The notes beneath the pieces were generated by a model. It had not been told where the DNA came from and ran no database searches. It saw only the letters and a program-made list of their open reading frames with translations. Shown here one piece after another: positions 8,224 through 18,254 of a DNA stretch of 64,000 nucleotides (position 1 is the first letter of the stretch; the number at the start of each line of letters is the position of its first letter). The translations under genes were made by a program, and so were the position numbers. The DNA comes from Desulfosporosinus orientis DSM 765 (GTDB taxonomy: Bacteria > Bacillota > Desulfitobacteriia > Desulfitobacteriales > Desulfitobacteriaceae). Location of the stretch: assembly GCF_000235605.1 (NCBI RefSeq), contig NC_016584.1, forward strand, positions 3,640,001-3,704,000, given 5' to 3'.

Positions 8224-10011
8224 TTACGACAGTCCTGTCAAACCTTTAAGCTTCTCTCTTAAAGGTTTAAGTTTTGCTAAAAGCTCGTGATACTCCTTAT
8301 CTAAGGCTTGCATATCATCCTTTTTCCTTGGTATGGACAATCTGCCCACCACTTCTGTGAGACGATGCTGCAAAATAAGAACCTGCTTTTCAAGATCCTC
8401 TCTCCCATCATCCGAAGACCTATCCTTTTGAGCCAGGTAGTCTGCATAGCTTCCCTGAAACATTTGAATTCCCTGATTTTCTATGGTCATGATATGATCA
8501 GCTACTGAACCTATTAGACTTCGATCATGAGAGACAAACAAAAGCGTTCGATTATAACCTCGCAGAGCCTCCTCTATTACTTCAAGAGAATTAATATCCA
8601 AATAATTGGTGGGCTCATCTAGGATAAGCAAGTTAATATCTTGTAATAAAATCTTGGCAAACGAAACTTTAACTCGTTCCCCCCCGCTCAGCAGGCCTAC
8701 TTGTTTATATACCGCATCCCCCTTGAGGAGTAATCTCGCCAACAGTGTTCGGACAAAGCTTTCCTGATAAATGCTTTCCTCCATAACATTTTCAATAATG
8801 CTCAACTTATCCTTAAGAATAGTCATGTCCTGGCTGAAATAGCCGATTTTAGCTCCTTGAGCTACTTTTAAGGAATCATCCTTTGCCAAAATCATTTTTA
8901 GCAGTGTGCTTTTACCGCAGCCGTTAGGACCAATCAAGGCCACCTTGGCGCCATTTTCAATCTTGAACTCCGCATCTCTGAATATAGCTTCCTTGCCAAA
9001 GGTCTTACAAATATCATTGCCTTCAATAATTATCTTACTATAGAGCATCCCTGAGTCTGTCACGTCCAGTTTGATCCTCTGCTGTTCTGCAGGCTTTTCT
9101 TTAACTTCTAAGTGTTCGATTCTAGTTTCCGTACTTTTTATGGCTCGATCAAGAGAAGCCTTGGCCTTTTGATCTCCCATTTTATGCAGTCGGGCCTCAG
9201 AATTGCCCATTCTTTTAGGGGTCTTTCTCACATTTTTGACCTTTTGCTTTGTCTCTTCCACAGCTCCCAGTAATCTCTTTTTTTCCTTAATATATTGTTG
9301 ATACTCAAACTGCCTTCTTTCTCTTTCTTCCTGCTTCTGTACACAATAATCGCTGTAGTTGCCGGGATAGACTTTAAGCTCACCCTCTTCAATCTCCAGG
9401 ATCTTGTTGCACAACTGATTCAAAAAACGCCTGTCATGCGATATGAGAATAAGCCCACTACGGTGCTCCGCCAACCGGCGTTCCAATAGTTCAATCCCTT
9501 CCAGGTCCAGATTACTGGTTGGCTCGTCAGCAAAAATTAAAGGACAATCCTGACTCAAGCTTTGAGCAAGCTTAAAGCGGGTGGTTTCTCCGCCGCTCAT
9601 TGTCTCATTCCAGGTGCTTGAAATACCAAATTGTGCGGCCAGCTCAGCACTGGTCTGCTTTTGCTCCGGTGGATCAAGCTGGGATATATAAGCGCACTTG
9701 CCATACAGCTTAACCTGACCTTCATCAGGCTCCAGGCCTTTGCTCAATATCTTCAGCAGCGTGGTTTTGCCAACCCCATTAGCACCTACAATTCCAATCC
9801 GGTCTTCTGAATAAACCTTAAAATTTTCAAGTTGAATAATCAAGCGATCAGCAAAATATTTCTTAAGATTACTGCATTCAACTAATAAAATAAAAACCCC
9901 TCCTAAACCGGAGAGGATAGTGTCATGAATGCCAAATAGCCTGGAGACCTTAGCACAGACACAGAAATACCATGGCCATGATAGGAACTCAGAAATTTTG
10001 GTAATATCCAT
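8224..10011 (-). CDS. ABC-F ribosome-protection type ATPase
   Basis: It has two ABC domains without membrane segments. Domain 1 shows a GANGVGKTT Walker A, MSGGETTRFKLA signature and FADEPTSNLDL Walker B. A charged linker follows (about residues 245-345 counted from the ATG at 10011), then domain 2 with GPNGCGKST, LSGGERVKVSFA and LILDEPTNYLD, and a C-terminal coiled coil. The layout and the RKTPKRMGNSEARLHK linker resemble antibiotic-resistance ABC-F proteins of the Vga/VmlR kind, which dislodge ribosome-targeting drugs. The first ~40 codons overlap an attenuator hairpin. Homologous sequence begins only at about 9890, where an ATT codon (9891-9889) follows AGGAGGGG. The true start is thus unsettled. 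Confidence 0.88.
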   Translation of the reverse strand: MDITKISEFLSWPWYFCVCAKVSRLFGIHDTILSGLGGVFILLVECSNLKKYFADRLIIQLENFKVYSEDRIGIVGANGVGKTTLLKILSKGLEPDEGQVKLYGKCAYISQLDPPEQKQTSAELAAQFGISSTWNETMSGGETTRFKLAQSLSQDCPLIFADEPTSNLDLEGIELLERRLAEHRSGLILISHDRRFLNQLCNKILEIEEGELKVYPGNYSDYCVQKQEERERRQFEYQQYIKEKKRLLGAVEETKQKVKNVRKTPKRMGNSEARLHKMGDQKAKASLDRAIKSTETRIEHLEVKEKPAEQQRIKLDVTDSGMLYSKIIIEGNDICKTFGKEAIFRDAEFKIENGAKVALIGPNGCGKSTLLKMILAKDDSLKVAQGAKIGYFSQDMTILKDKLSIIENVMEESIYQESFVRTLLARLLLKGDAVYKQVGLLSGGERVKVSFAKILLQDINLLILDEPTNYLDINSLEVIEEALRGYNRTLLFVSHDRSLIGSVADHIMTIENQGIQMFQGSYADYLAQKDRSSDDGREDLEKQVLILQHRLTEVVGRLSIPRKKDDMQALDKEYHELLAKLKPLREKLKGLTGLS

Positions 10012-10046
10012 TCAACAAGCTACCATCAGTTTAGAAAACACTATCC
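9889..10046 (-). promoter_or_regulatory. transcription attenuator in ABC-F leader
   Basis: On the minus strand CCTCTCC (9916-9910), loop GGTTTA and GGAGGGG (9903-9897) form a terminator stem, followed by a T-rich run (TTTTTATTTTATT). The right arm contains the presumed AGGAGG ribosome site. Upstream, GGATAGTGT (10046-10038) is the exact complement of ACACTATCC (9923-9915), which overlaps the left arm of the terminator. This allows two exclusive folds. Such leaders are typical of antibiotic-induced ABC-F and erm genes. A four-codon frame (MVAC-stop, 10026-10012) is a possible leader peptide. Confidence 0.7.
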
Positions 10047-10213
10047 ACTCACAGTTTTAATAAAATGCATGATACATAAGCCGTAGTACCACGACTTAAA
10101 AATCTCATTTAAAAAACATAAGTGAATTAGTGCTTCATTTTCTGCCAGTACCTTGCCTTTCATTAAGTTAATGTCACACCTACAGTATAGAAAACTTCCT
10201 TGCTTTCGTCAAC

Positions 10214-10756
10214 TCATTGACATCCAATCAGTCCGTAAAGCTTCATCACAGTGGCCCAATTGCGGGTGGTCACAGTATCGCCCAGTATGCGTCCCACTTC
10301 AGCCGGCAGCTGGCTCTTCAATATACCGTTGGGACACCAGAGATAAGCAACTCGTTCACCCATTGCCAAAGCCTCAGGCGCCCAATCCTTCCTTGCCAAG
10401 TCTTTGAGCTTATCCCTATCCTCTGGTTTTTCTAAGAAAGCCACCAGAAATCTTGAGGGATCCTTGGCTGCATAATCTAAGGGATTCTCAGAGACAACCT
10501 GAACAAGCTCTTGCTCTGAAACCACAATAACTTTGGCAGAAACGCCTAGTTTCTCCAAAAGCCCAAGCTCGATTCGTTGAGCAGACGTTACGGCATGAGC
10601 CTCTATAGCCGTAAAAACAACATTGCCGCTATTAAGAATCGTGCGCACATCCCCGTTGCCCAGACCCACCACTAGACTGCGCAAATCAGCCATCGCTACA
10701 CGCTTTGCTCGCCCGACATTAATCCCACGTATTAAAGCTACCTGCTTATTGCCCAC
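10214..10756 (-). CDS. DUF1697 family protein
   Basis: The 180-aa protein starts (GTG) GNKQVALIRGINVGRAKRVAM, the DUF1697 signature, and continues LRSLVVGLGNGDVRTILNSGNVVF, also characteristic. The C-terminal part has a W-rich motif (ATVMKLYGLI). The family has no firm function; a cytoplasmic role is expected. The GTG at 10756 is chosen because GGAG lies 8 nt before it, whereas the GTG at 10765 overlaps that ribosome site. Single gene between the ABC-F and proline units. Confidence 0.85.
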   Translation of the reverse strand: MGNKQVALIRGINVGRAKRVAMADLRSLVVGLGNGDVRTILNSGNVVFTAIEAHAVTSAQRIELGLLEKLGVSAKVIVVSEQELVQVVSENPLDYAAKDPSRFLVAFLEKPEDRDKLKDLARKDWAPEALAMGERVAYLWCPNGILKSQLPAEVGRILGDTVTTRNWATVMKLYGLIGCQ

Positions 10757-10809
10757 GAACCTCACTCCATCCGATTAATGCCGAATTCCAGTCAAATTCC
10801 CACTAAAAC

Positions 10810-12057
10810 TTAGACGATTTGTCCATCACCGTAAACCATGTATTTTATGGTGGTCAGTTCCTTCAGACCCATGGGGCCCCGGGCATGTAATTTCTGAGTA
10901 CTGATGCCGATTTCCGCACCAAAACCGAATCGCCCTCCATCCGTAAATCGAGTCGAGGCATTGACGTAGACTGCTGCAGCATCAATTTCCCTCAAAAAAC
11001 GTTGTGCCCTGGAGTAATTCTCTGTAACAATGGTTTCCGAATGCTTGGTGCTGTATTGATAAATGTGGTTTAACGCCCCATCCAAATCTGGCACTACTTT
11101 TACTCCCAGAATCAAGTCGAGATGTTCATATTTCCAGTCGTCCTCTGTTGCCGGAAGTGAATAAGTCAAGATATCGCAGGTTCTGGGGCAGCCCTTCAGC
11201 TGAACATTGAGCTTTTTCAGCTCTTCCCCGATTAAGGGCAGGAACTCTGCAGCAATCCCTTCATCCACCAAGAGTGTTTCCAAAGCATTACAAACCCCTG
11301 GGTTTTGTGTCTTGGCGTTGACCACGATAGGAACAGCTTTTTCATAGTCCGCATCCCTGTCCACAAAAGCGTGACACATACCCGTTCCGGTTTCAATCAC
11401 AGGTACCGTCGAGTTTTGAACTACAGCTTGAATCAGACCGGCCCCTCCTCTGGGGATGATGACATCCAGAAATTCATTCATACGGATGAGCTTCTGTACC
11501 CATTCTCTGCTTGTTTCAGTGATCAGCTGAATACATCCCCCAGGCAGGCCGCTTGCTTCTGCTGCTTCTGCAATCACTCTTGCCAATACTTTATTACTCT
11601 CCAGAGCCTCGGACCCTCCTCTTAAGATCACCACATTTCCCGATTTCAGGCACAAGGCTGCTGCGTCCACCGTCACATTGGGCCGGGCTTCATAAATCAT
11701 GGCAACCACACCTAAAGGTACATGTACCTGCTGAATACGCAGTCCATTAGGCCGGGTCCATATTTCTCCTTCTCCCACCGGGTCCCGTAAGGCAACAACC
11801 TCTTTTAGAGATTGACTTATTTGGGCAATACTTGCGGCAGTCAGTCTTAAACGATTAACCAAACTTTTTTTGAGACCTTTTTCTTCTGCAGCTTGGACAT
11901 CCCGCTGATTAGCCTCAAGAATTTCCTCTTGATTCTTTAAAAGGGCCTCCGCCATAGCAAGTAAGGCATTGTTCTTAGATTCTGTGCTGGCATAAGCCAA
12001 TAAACGAGCCGCTTGTTTAGCTCTTTGCCCAATCTCAATAAGTTTTGCCTCAAACAT
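10810..12057 (-). CDS. proA: gamma-glutamyl phosphate reductase
   Basis: The 415-aa member of the aldehyde dehydrogenase superfamily reduces glutamate-5-phosphate to the semialdehyde with NADPH, the second step of proline synthesis. Typical motifs are GVVAMIYEARPNVTVDAAALCLKSGN, the VIIPRGGAGLI loop, the catalytic Cys in NPGVCNALETLLV and YVNASTRFTDGGRFGFGAEIG. Length is normal for ProA. It is the last gene of the T-box-controlled proC-proB-proA operon, 36 bp after proB. Confidence 0.97.
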   Translation of the reverse strand: MFEAKLIEIGQRAKQAARLLAYASTESKNNALLAMAEALLKNQEEILEANQRDVQAAEEKGLKKSLVNRLRLTAASIAQISQSLKEVVALRDPVGEGEIWTRPNGLRIQQVHVPLGVVAMIYEARPNVTVDAAALCLKSGNVVILRGGSEALESNKVLARVIAEAAEASGLPGGCIQLITETSREWVQKLIRMNEFLDVIIPRGGAGLIQAVVQNSTVPVIETGTGMCHAFVDRDADYEKAVPIVVNAKTQNPGVCNALETLLVDEGIAAEFLPLIGEELKKLNVQLKGCPRTCDILTYSLPATEDDWKYEHLDLILGVKVVPDLDGALNHIYQYSTKHSETIVTENYSRAQRFLREIDAAAVYVNASTRFTDGGRFGFGAEIGISTQKLHARGPMGLKELTTIKYMVYGDGQIV

Positions 12058-12093
12058 AGTTTTTCCCTCCTAAAATTATTGTGTCGAAGCCTA

Positions 12094-13215
12094 TTACATA
12101 TCCACCATCACTGTCATATTATCTCGATGGACCACTTCCTCCCCTTCAAAATTTTCAATGAGTTCATGGAGCTTCCCGGAGTGCATCCCTTTGACCTGGA
12201 GTACCTCGTCGTGATTTAGCTCAACGACTCCTTTCGCGATCTCCTCTCCTCGACTATTGAGTATTCTCACAATTTCCTTCCGTTCCCAAGTTCCGGAGAC
12301 ACCTGTTATTCCTTTTGCCAGCAAGCTTTTTCCTTCTTCCAAAAGGGCTTTGGCAGCTCCATCATCGACGTGGATACAGCCTTCAGACAATCCGGCATAG
12401 GCAATCCAACGTTTCCTTCCTGCCAGGCGGTGCTTTACCGGCTTAAAGTAAGTGCCCTCCGGGGCCTCACCCTTGGTAAGATCGTCCAATTCCTTCAAGC
12501 GTGTGAAATTCAAAAGAAGAGTACCAATGCCAAAGTGTGTTGCAATTCTCGCCGCCCTCAGTTTAGTGACCATTCCTCCGGTTCCCAACATACTTCCGGC
12601 CCCACTGGCCATACATTCTACTGCTGAAACCTCTGCAACTTCTTTAATGAGCTGAGCTGATTGATCTTTTTTAGGGTTAGCCGTATATAAGCCGTCCACA
12701 TCTGTCAAAATGACCAGCAAATCAACGCCTACCAGCCCGGCTACCAAAGCCGACAAGGTATCATTATCGCCAAAGCACAACTCATCTACAGCAACTGTGT
12801 CGTTTTCATTGATAATTGGTACTACATGCAAGCGAAGTAATTTTTCCAGTGTATTTTGAGCGTTTCTGTAATGGGATGCTTGAGCTAAGTCGATTCGAGA
12901 CAACAAAACCTGGGCTCCTACAATACCATGCTGTTCGAAATTCCTGGTATACATCTCGATCAGCACACCCTGTCCAACGGCTGATACCGCTTGCTTGCCC
13001 GGCAAATCTCTCGGCCGGTTATGAAGTTTTAGACGTCCCATCCCAGCCGCTACGGCACCGGAAGTAACAATAATACATTCCACGCCATGCTTTTTTAAGT
13101 CCGCAATTGCTGAAACGACTTGAGCAATAGCGGCTTCATCTAAGCCTCCCTGGGGATGGTTCAAACTACTGCTTCCTATTTTCAGGACAATTCTCCGAAC
13201 CCCATTCAAAGTCAC
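12094..13215 (-). CDS. proB: glutamate 5-kinase
   Basis: The 373-aa protein phosphorylates glutamate at the gamma-carboxylate, the feedback-controlled first step of proline synthesis. The N-terminal kinase domain shows IVLKIGSSSL, TSGAVAAGMGRL, NENDTVAVDE and FGDNDTLSALVAG. The C-terminal ~80 residues form a PUA domain (GCIHVDDGAAKALLEEGKSLL). The GTG at 13215 overlaps the proC stop codon (GTGA), so translation is coupled. An AAGGAG ribosome site lies 11 nt upstream, inside proC. Confidence 0.96.
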   Translation of the reverse strand: MTLNGVRRIVLKIGSSSLNHPQGGLDEAAIAQVVSAIADLKKHGVECIIVTSGAVAAGMGRLKLHNRPRDLPGKQAVSAVGQGVLIEMYTRNFEQHGIVGAQVLLSRIDLAQASHYRNAQNTLEKLLRLHVVPIINENDTVAVDELCFGDNDTLSALVAGLVGVDLLVILTDVDGLYTANPKKDQSAQLIKEVAEVSAVECMASGAGSMLGTGGMVTKLRAARIATHFGIGTLLLNFTRLKELDDLTKGEAPEGTYFKPVKHRLAGRKRWIAYAGLSEGCIHVDDGAAKALLEEGKSLLAKGITGVSGTWERKEIVRILNSRGEEIAKGVVELNHDEVLQVKGMHSGKLHELIENFEGEEVVHRDNMTVMVDM

Positions 13216-14021
13216 TCTGAATACTCTCCTTCCAAATCCTCGGCACGGCGGGCACAAGCCTTAACCGCTTTAAGAACAGTTTGAGCCAGGTTCTCATCCA
13301 TAAATACATTTAAGGCTGCAAAGGTTGTCCCGTTTGGTGAAGTTACTTCCTCACGAAGCTTTCCCGGGGATTTATCGCTTTCGGCAATCATTTTCCCAGA
13401 TCCAATTAAGGTTTCCAAAACAAGAATCTCAGCTTCCTCTTCACTCAGCCCCGACTCAACCCCTGCTTTGATCAAACTTTCAGCGAATAAATAAAAATAG
13501 GCCGGTCCGCTGCCGCTGATAGCAGTTAAGGCATTGATATTTTTTTCAGGAACCCACATAATCCGGCCGGTAGCTGAAAAGATTTTCTCACCCATCTCAG
13601 CCTGTTCATTGGTGACATTTTCACCGCGAACTAAGCCTGTCATGGAATGCAGTACAGCCATGGAAGTATTGGGCATGGCCCGGATCACTGCTACTCCCGG
13701 CAGATACTTGGCGAAGACCCTTAAAGGAACACCCGCTGCCACACTGATGACCAACTTGTTCTGTAAAGAAAAGGCCGTTAAGTCTTTCAGTACACCTTGA
13801 ACATCCTTTGGCTTCACTGCGATAATTACGACCTGAGAGTTTTCCACAAGGTCTTGAAGGGATGCTGCTGTCACATCATATCTGTCAACCAGGCCCTGGA
13901 GACGTCCTCGGTTGGAAAGATTCGTCACTCGAATCTCCAGCTCTTTATTGGTCTTTTTAAGACCGCTGATCATAGCTTCTGCAATATTTCCTCCACCAAT
14001 AAAACCGATACTGTATGACAT
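13212..14021 (-). CDS. proC: pyrroline-5-carboxylate reductase
   Basis: The 269-aa protein makes proline from pyrroline-5-carboxylate with NAD(P)H. It opens with the Rossmann motif SIGFIGGGNIAEAMISGL. It also has VIIAVKPKDV, the RAMPNTSMAV motif and the C-terminal signature ITAISGSGPAYFYLFAESL ... EVTSPNGTTFAAL. The ATG at 14021 is selected because it gives the standard family length; the upstream in-frame extension lies in the T-box terminator. First gene of the proline operon. Confidence 0.97.
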   Translation of the reverse strand: MSYSIGFIGGGNIAEAMISGLKKTNKELEIRVTNLSNRGRLQGLVDRYDVTAASLQDLVENSQVVIIAVKPKDVQGVLKDLTAFSLQNKLVISVAAGVPLRVFAKYLPGVAVIRAMPNTSMAVLHSMTGLVRGENVTNEQAEMGEKIFSATGRIMWVPEKNINALTAISGSGPAYFYLFAESLIKAGVESGLSEEEAEILVLETLIGSGKMIAESDKSPGKLREEVTSPNGTTFAALNVFMDENLAQTVLKAVKACARRAEDLEGEYSE

Positions 14022-14090
14022 TTTATTCGACAATCCTTTCTTACACTTTATCTTAGCTTTAGTTTTAGCTTTAGCATCTTTTAATAATAC

Positions 14091-14335
14091 AAAAAGGCCC
14101 CTTTCATCCTTTATAAGGACGAAAGAAGCCTTCCGCGGTACCACCTTTATTGCCTATGCCAACTTAATCTTGCCAGATATGACTAACAAGACTCCTAATA
14201 ACGGTGGAAGCCGTCCGATTCTTCATCAGAGCATCACGACTGGGTTTCAAATACCTTAGGCGGAAAAACTCTCAGCATTTTGTTTTTCTCTCTGACACCT
14301 CTGGTTATCCTACTGGGTCGATCATTTGCTTTATT
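14091..14335 (-). promoter_or_regulatory. T-box leader, probably tRNA-Pro responsive
   Basis: The minus strand carries the T-box sequence AAAGGTGGTACCGCGG (about 14148-14133), directly followed by a terminator hairpin (AAGGC...CTTTCGTCCTT / AAGGATGAAAG...GCCTTTTT, 14132-14091). Upstream lie an AGTA bulge motif (CCCAGTAGGATAACC), a purine-rich AGAGAGAAAA stretch and TGAAACCCAG, where CCC (Pro) fits the specifier position. When uncharged tRNA-Pro binds, the antiterminator would form and proCBA would be transcribed. The T-box identity is firm; the specifier reading is inferred. Confidence 0.9.
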
Positions 14336-14421
14336 CACTATCTAATTTCTTATACTCTATCTTAATCATTCAAGAATATCAAGTGCATAGCAAATAATTC
14401 CTAATTTTTTAAGATATTGTT

Positions 14422-15483
14422 TTATTTAAGAGCGGCGACAACAGCATTGCCCATTTCTTTGGTTCCCAGTACTTTGTCCCCTGGTTTTGCTAAATCCGGA
14501 GTTCTATACCCTTCCTGCAGGACTCGTTCAACAGCCGCCTCGATTTTTTGAGCTTCCTGCTCCAAGCCAAAGGAGTAGCGCAGCATTAAGGCTGCCGAGA
14601 GGATGGTTGCTAAGGGGTTGGCAATATTCTTACCCGCAATATCCGGAGCCGATCCATGGGCTGGTTCGTAGAGTCCTTTGCTTCCGCTTAAGCTTGCTGA
14701 GGAAATCATGCCAATGGATCCCATCAACATAGAGGCTAAGTCCGTGAGGATATCTCCGAACATATTCTCGGTAACGATAACGTCAAATTGCTCCGGCCAG
14801 CGTACCAATTGCATAGCTGCATTATCCACATACATATGACTTAATTCAATATCCGGATAGTTTTTTGCAACTTCAAGGGTAATCTCTCTCCAAAAACGAG
14901 AAGACTCCAAGACATTGGCTTTATCCACTGAGCACAGTTTACCTCGACGCTTTGCCGCGGTTTGGAAGCCCAGGTCAACGATGCGGCGAATTTCTTCCTC
15001 TGTATAGATTAAGGTATCAAAGGCACTTCTTGGCTCAGTGCCTCTCCCTTTCTCTCCGAAGTAAAGCCCCCCGGTTAGTTCCCGCAAGACAACAAGATCA
15101 ACATTTTTGACAACTTCCGGGCGCAGGGTTGAAGCTTCCACTAACATCGGGAGCATCTTAACAGGACGAATATTGGCAAAAAGGCCCAAAGCCTTGCGAA
15201 TAGCCAACAATCCACCTAATTCCGGACGCTGGGGAGCAGGCAAAGTGTCCCACTTAGGGCCGCCGACTGAACCTAACAGGATGGCATCTGCTGCTTGAGC
15301 AGCAGCTAAGGTTTCATCAGGCAAGGCTTTGCCGGCCTCATCAATAGCGGCCCCGCCTATTAAACCATATTCAAAGCTTAAGCTTGTAGAATGATTTTTT
15401 AATACCGCTTCTAACACTTTAACTGCTTGGGGGGTAATCTCTAAACCAATACCATCACCGGGCAAAACTAAAACCTTAGGCAT
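14422..15483 (-). CDS. leuB: 3-isopropylmalate dehydrogenase
   Basis: The 353-aa NAD-dependent enzyme oxidises 3-isopropylmalate in leucine synthesis. It starts [13 protein letters not shown] with AAGGAG 8 nt upstream. Other motifs are [15 protein letters not shown], the [10 protein letters not shown] loop and the metal/NAD signature [18 protein letters not shown]. It closes the operon 30 bp after leuA. No leuC or leuD lies between leuA and leuB or elsewhere in the window. Confidence 0.97.
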   Translation of the reverse strand: MPKVLVLPGDGIGLEITPQAVKVLEAVLKNHSTSLSFEYGLIGGAAIDEAGKALPDETLAAAQAADAILLGSVGGPKWDTLPAPQRPELGGLLAIRKALGLFANIRPVKMLPMLVEASTLRPEVVKNVDLVVLRELTGGLYFGEKGRGTEPRSAFDTLIYTEEEIRRIVDLGFQTAAKRRGKLCSVDKANVLESSRFWREITLEVAKNYPDIELSHMYVDNAAMQLVRWPEQFDVIVTENMFGDILTDLASMLMGSIGMISSASLSGSKGLYEPAHGSAPDIAGKNIANPLATILSAALMLRYSFGLEQEAQKIEAAVERVLQEGYRTPDLAKPGDKVLGTKEMGNAVVAALK

Positions 15484-15513
15484 TATTTTTACTCCTTTCA
15501 ACATTGGGATGTG

Positions 15514-17046
15514 TCAGCTCGCATTATTCTCACAAATTTTTACCCAGCCTCGTACAAAGGCTCGATTAACCGCTTGCAGATATCCCCGTACACTGGCCTC
15601 GATAATATCCGTACTTACACCCCGGCCGGCAACCAAATTCTCGCCGAACCTGACAGTGACGGTAACCTCACCTTGTGCGTCCTCTCCGCCGTCAAGGGCT
15701 TGTAAGGAATAGTGACTCAAGATTCCTTGAGTTCCCAGCACTTTATCAATCGCTTTAAAGGCTGCATCCACAGGTCCGTCTCCACAAGCAGCATCAGCTA
15801 GGCGCTGCCCCTCATACTGGAGTCCCACTGTTGCTGTAGGAACCAGATGAGTTCCGCTTGAGACTTGCAGGTAATCTAAGGTAATCTGATCCGTTTTTTC
15901 TTTCTGTTCCTCGACCAGAGAGAACAGATCGGCAGTCGTCACCTCACGTTTGCGATCGGCCAAAAGTTTAAACCGGGAGAACAACTCTTCAAATCGGCTC
16001 TCATCTAATTCCAAGCCCAAGTCTGTCAGCCGCTGCTGTACAGCATGCCGTCCGGAATGTTTTCCTAAAACAATAGATTCAGCGTCCACCCCTATTATGC
16101 TGGGCGACATGATTTCATAGGTGGAACGATCCTTTAACATACCATCTTGGTGTATGCCTGATTCATGGGCAAAAGCGTTTTTCCCCACAATAGCCTTATT
16201 ATGCTGAATCATCATTCCCGTCAAACGACTTACCAACTGACTGGTCCTGGCGATTTCTGAGGTTACAATGCTTGTTTCCGCCTTAAACTGGTCTTTGCGC
16301 GTGTGCAAAGCCATAACAAGTTCTTCTAAAGCGGCATTTCCTGCACGTTCCCCAATTCCATTAACGGTACACTCTAACTGATGAACTCCTGCGCCTACGG
16401 CAGCAAGGGAATTAGCCACAGCCAAACCCAGATCATTGTGACAGTGAACACTGACTTTGACCTTCTCTATACCCTTGGTATGCTCCATGATAGCCCGCAA
16501 AAAAGCAGCATACTCTTCCGGAGTTGCATACCCTACGGTATCAGGAATATTCAGTACCGTTGCACCTGCTTGAATCACTCCTGAAAAAACCTTAGCCAGG
16601 AAATCCACATCGCTGCGTGATGCATCTTCTGCACTAAACTCAATGTCACTCACTTTGGACTTTGCTAATCGTACGGCTTGGACAGCCTGCTCCAAAACTT
16701 CCTCCGGCGATTTCTGAAGTTTATAACGCATATGTATCGGCGAAGTGGCAATAAAGGTATGAATGCGCGGAGATTCACCTTCAGAGATCGCTTCCCATGC
16801 ACATTCAATGTCTTTAGCATTTGCCCGCGCCAAAGCAGCGACACTCACATTTCTGACTTCCTGAGCGATCCTGCGCACACCCGCAAAATCTCCGGGAGAA
16901 GCAATAGGAAACCCTGCTTCTAAAACATTAACTCCCAGCTTGCCTAATTGATGGGCAATCTGCAATTTTTCCTCTGCGTTAAGTGCTACTCCAGGTGATT
17001 GCTCGCCATCTCTCAGGGTAGTATCAAAGATTTCAATCCGACGCAT
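15514..17046 (-). CDS. leuA: 2-isopropylmalate synthase
   Basis: The 510-aa enzyme condenses acetyl-CoA with 2-oxoisovalerate, the first committed step to leucine. It opens [19 protein letters not shown], the HMGL-like signature. It has the metal-binding [14 protein letters not shown] and the [14 protein letters not shown] motif. The C-terminal ~110 residues form the LeuA dimer/regulatory domain that binds leucine ([20 protein letters not shown]). The ATG at 17046 is favoured by family N-termini and AAGGAAG 8 nt upstream. An 8-bp inverted repeat (GCAAATCA / TGATTTGC, 17100-17131) lies in the gap to ilvC. Confidence 0.97.
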   Translation of the reverse strand: MRRIEIFDTTLRDGEQSPGVALNAEEKLQIAHQLGKLGVNVLEAGFPIASPGDFAGVRRIAQEVRNVSVAALARANAKDIECAWEAISEGESPRIHTFIATSPIHMRYKLQKSPEEVLEQAVQAVRLAKSKVSDIEFSAEDASRSDVDFLAKVFSGVIQAGATVLNIPDTVGYATPEEYAAFLRAIMEHTKGIEKVKVSVHCHNDLGLAVANSLAAVGAGVHQLECTVNGIGERAGNAALEELVMALHTRKDQFKAETSIVTSEIARTSQLVSRLTGMMIQHNKAIVGKNAFAHESGIHQDGMLKDRSTYEIMSPSIIGVDAESIVLGKHSGRHAVQQRLTDLGLELDESRFEELFSRFKLLADRKREVTTADLFSLVEEQKEKTDQITLDYLQVSSGTHLVPTATVGLQYEGQRLADAACGDGPVDAAFKAIDKVLGTQGILSHYSLQALDGGEDAQGEVTVTVRFGENLVAGRGVSTDIIEASVRGYLQAVNRAFVRGWVKICENNAS

Positions 17047-17179
17047 TACTCCAACTTCCTTCCAATAACATTGAATCAACCATAAGCAAATAAAGAACTG
17101 CAAATCACCACCCGTTAGGGCAATGATTTGCAATCATCAGTGAACAAATTCTGTAACAATCCCCCAGAAACTCATGAGC

Positions 17180-18178
17180 TTATTCGTGCTTTTTCAGCCA
17201 GCTCATCATGCCTCTTAATTGTTCTCCTACTTTTTCGATAGGATGGTTGGCCTCAATGCGGGTCATGGCGTTAAAGGTCGGACGATTTGCTTGGTTTTCA
17301 AGGAGCCATGCTTTAGCAAAGCGGCCATCTTGGATTTCTTGCAGTACCCGTTTCATTTCTTTACGGGTTTCTTCGTTAACAATGCGTTTGCCAATGGTCA
17401 TATCCCCGTATTGAGCAGTATCAGACACTGAGTATCTCATCCAGCTCATTCCGCCTTCATACATTAAATCCACGATAAGTTTCAGCTCATGCAAGCATTC
17501 GAAATAAGCAATCTCCGGCTGATAACCTGCTTCAACTAAAGTATCAAAACCTGCTTTAACCAATTCGGAGGCTCCTCCGCATAAAACGGCTTGTTCTCCG
17601 AAAAGATCGGTTTCGGTTTCTTCACCGAAGGTGGTTTCCAATACCCCTGCCTTCGTGGAGCCAATTCCTTTAGCATAAGCCAAGGCTAATTCTTTAGCTT
17701 TGCCAGTAGCGTCTTGATGAACAGCTATCAAGGCTGGCACCCCGGCACCTTCAGTATAAGTACGTCTCACTAAATGACCAGGGCTTTTGGGAGCAACCAT
17801 GAACACATCAACATCACTTGGAGGAACAATTTGTCCAAAGTGAATATTAAAGCCATGAGAAAAGACTAAAGCCTTTCCAGAAGTTAAATGCTGTTTAATC
17901 TCTTCCTGATAAACCTTGCTTTGAGTCTCGTCGGGAAGCAGGATTTGAATGACATCCGCACGCTTGGCGGCCTCTTCCACCGTCATGACTTCAAAGCCTG
18001 CTGCTTGGGCACGTTCTGTACGAGCACTGCCTGGGCGAAGTCCAATGATCACATTAAGTCCTGAATCTTTCAGATTTTGAGCCTGAGCATGTCCCTGGCT
18101 GCCATATCCCATGACCGCAATGACTTTGCCCTTTAATAATTCCAGATTTGCATCAACTTCATAATACATTTTTGCCAT
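17180..18178 (-). CDS. ilvC: ketol-acid reductoisomerase
   Basis: The 332-aa class I enzyme rearranges and reduces acetolactate or acetohydroxybutyrate. The N-terminal NADPH domain has [13 protein letters not shown]-like [36 protein letters not shown] and [11 protein letters not shown] carry the metal-binding acidic residues, and [18 protein letters not shown] is the knotted C-terminal domain. Full length. It sits between ilvN and leuA in the branched-chain operon. Confidence 0.97.
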   Translation of the reverse strand: MAKMYYEVDANLELLKGKVIAVMGYGSQGHAQAQNLKDSGLNVIIGLRPGSARTERAQAAGFEVMTVEEAAKRADVIQILLPDETQSKVYQEEIKQHLTSGKALVFSHGFNIHFGQIVPPSDVDVFMVAPKSPGHLVRRTYTEGAGVPALIAVHQDATGKAKELALAYAKGIGSTKAGVLETTFGEETETDLFGEQAVLCGGASELVKAGFDTLVEAGYQPEIAYFECLHELKLIVDLMYEGGMSWMRYSVSDTAQYGDMTIGKRIVNEETRKEMKRVLQEIQDGRFAKAWLLENQANRPTFNAMTRIEANHPIEKVGEQLRGMMSWLKKHE

Positions 18179-18254
18179 TTTCTATAACTCCCTTTCAACT
18201 TTAAGCCTTTTCTCAAAAAGACCATGTATATTATAACACAAACGAAATCTTTCT

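Noticed and set aside
17100-17131. Inverted repeat GCAAATCA/TGATTTGC before leuA as an attenuator
   Set aside because: Not followed by a T-run and no competing fold was seen; mentioned only under leuA.
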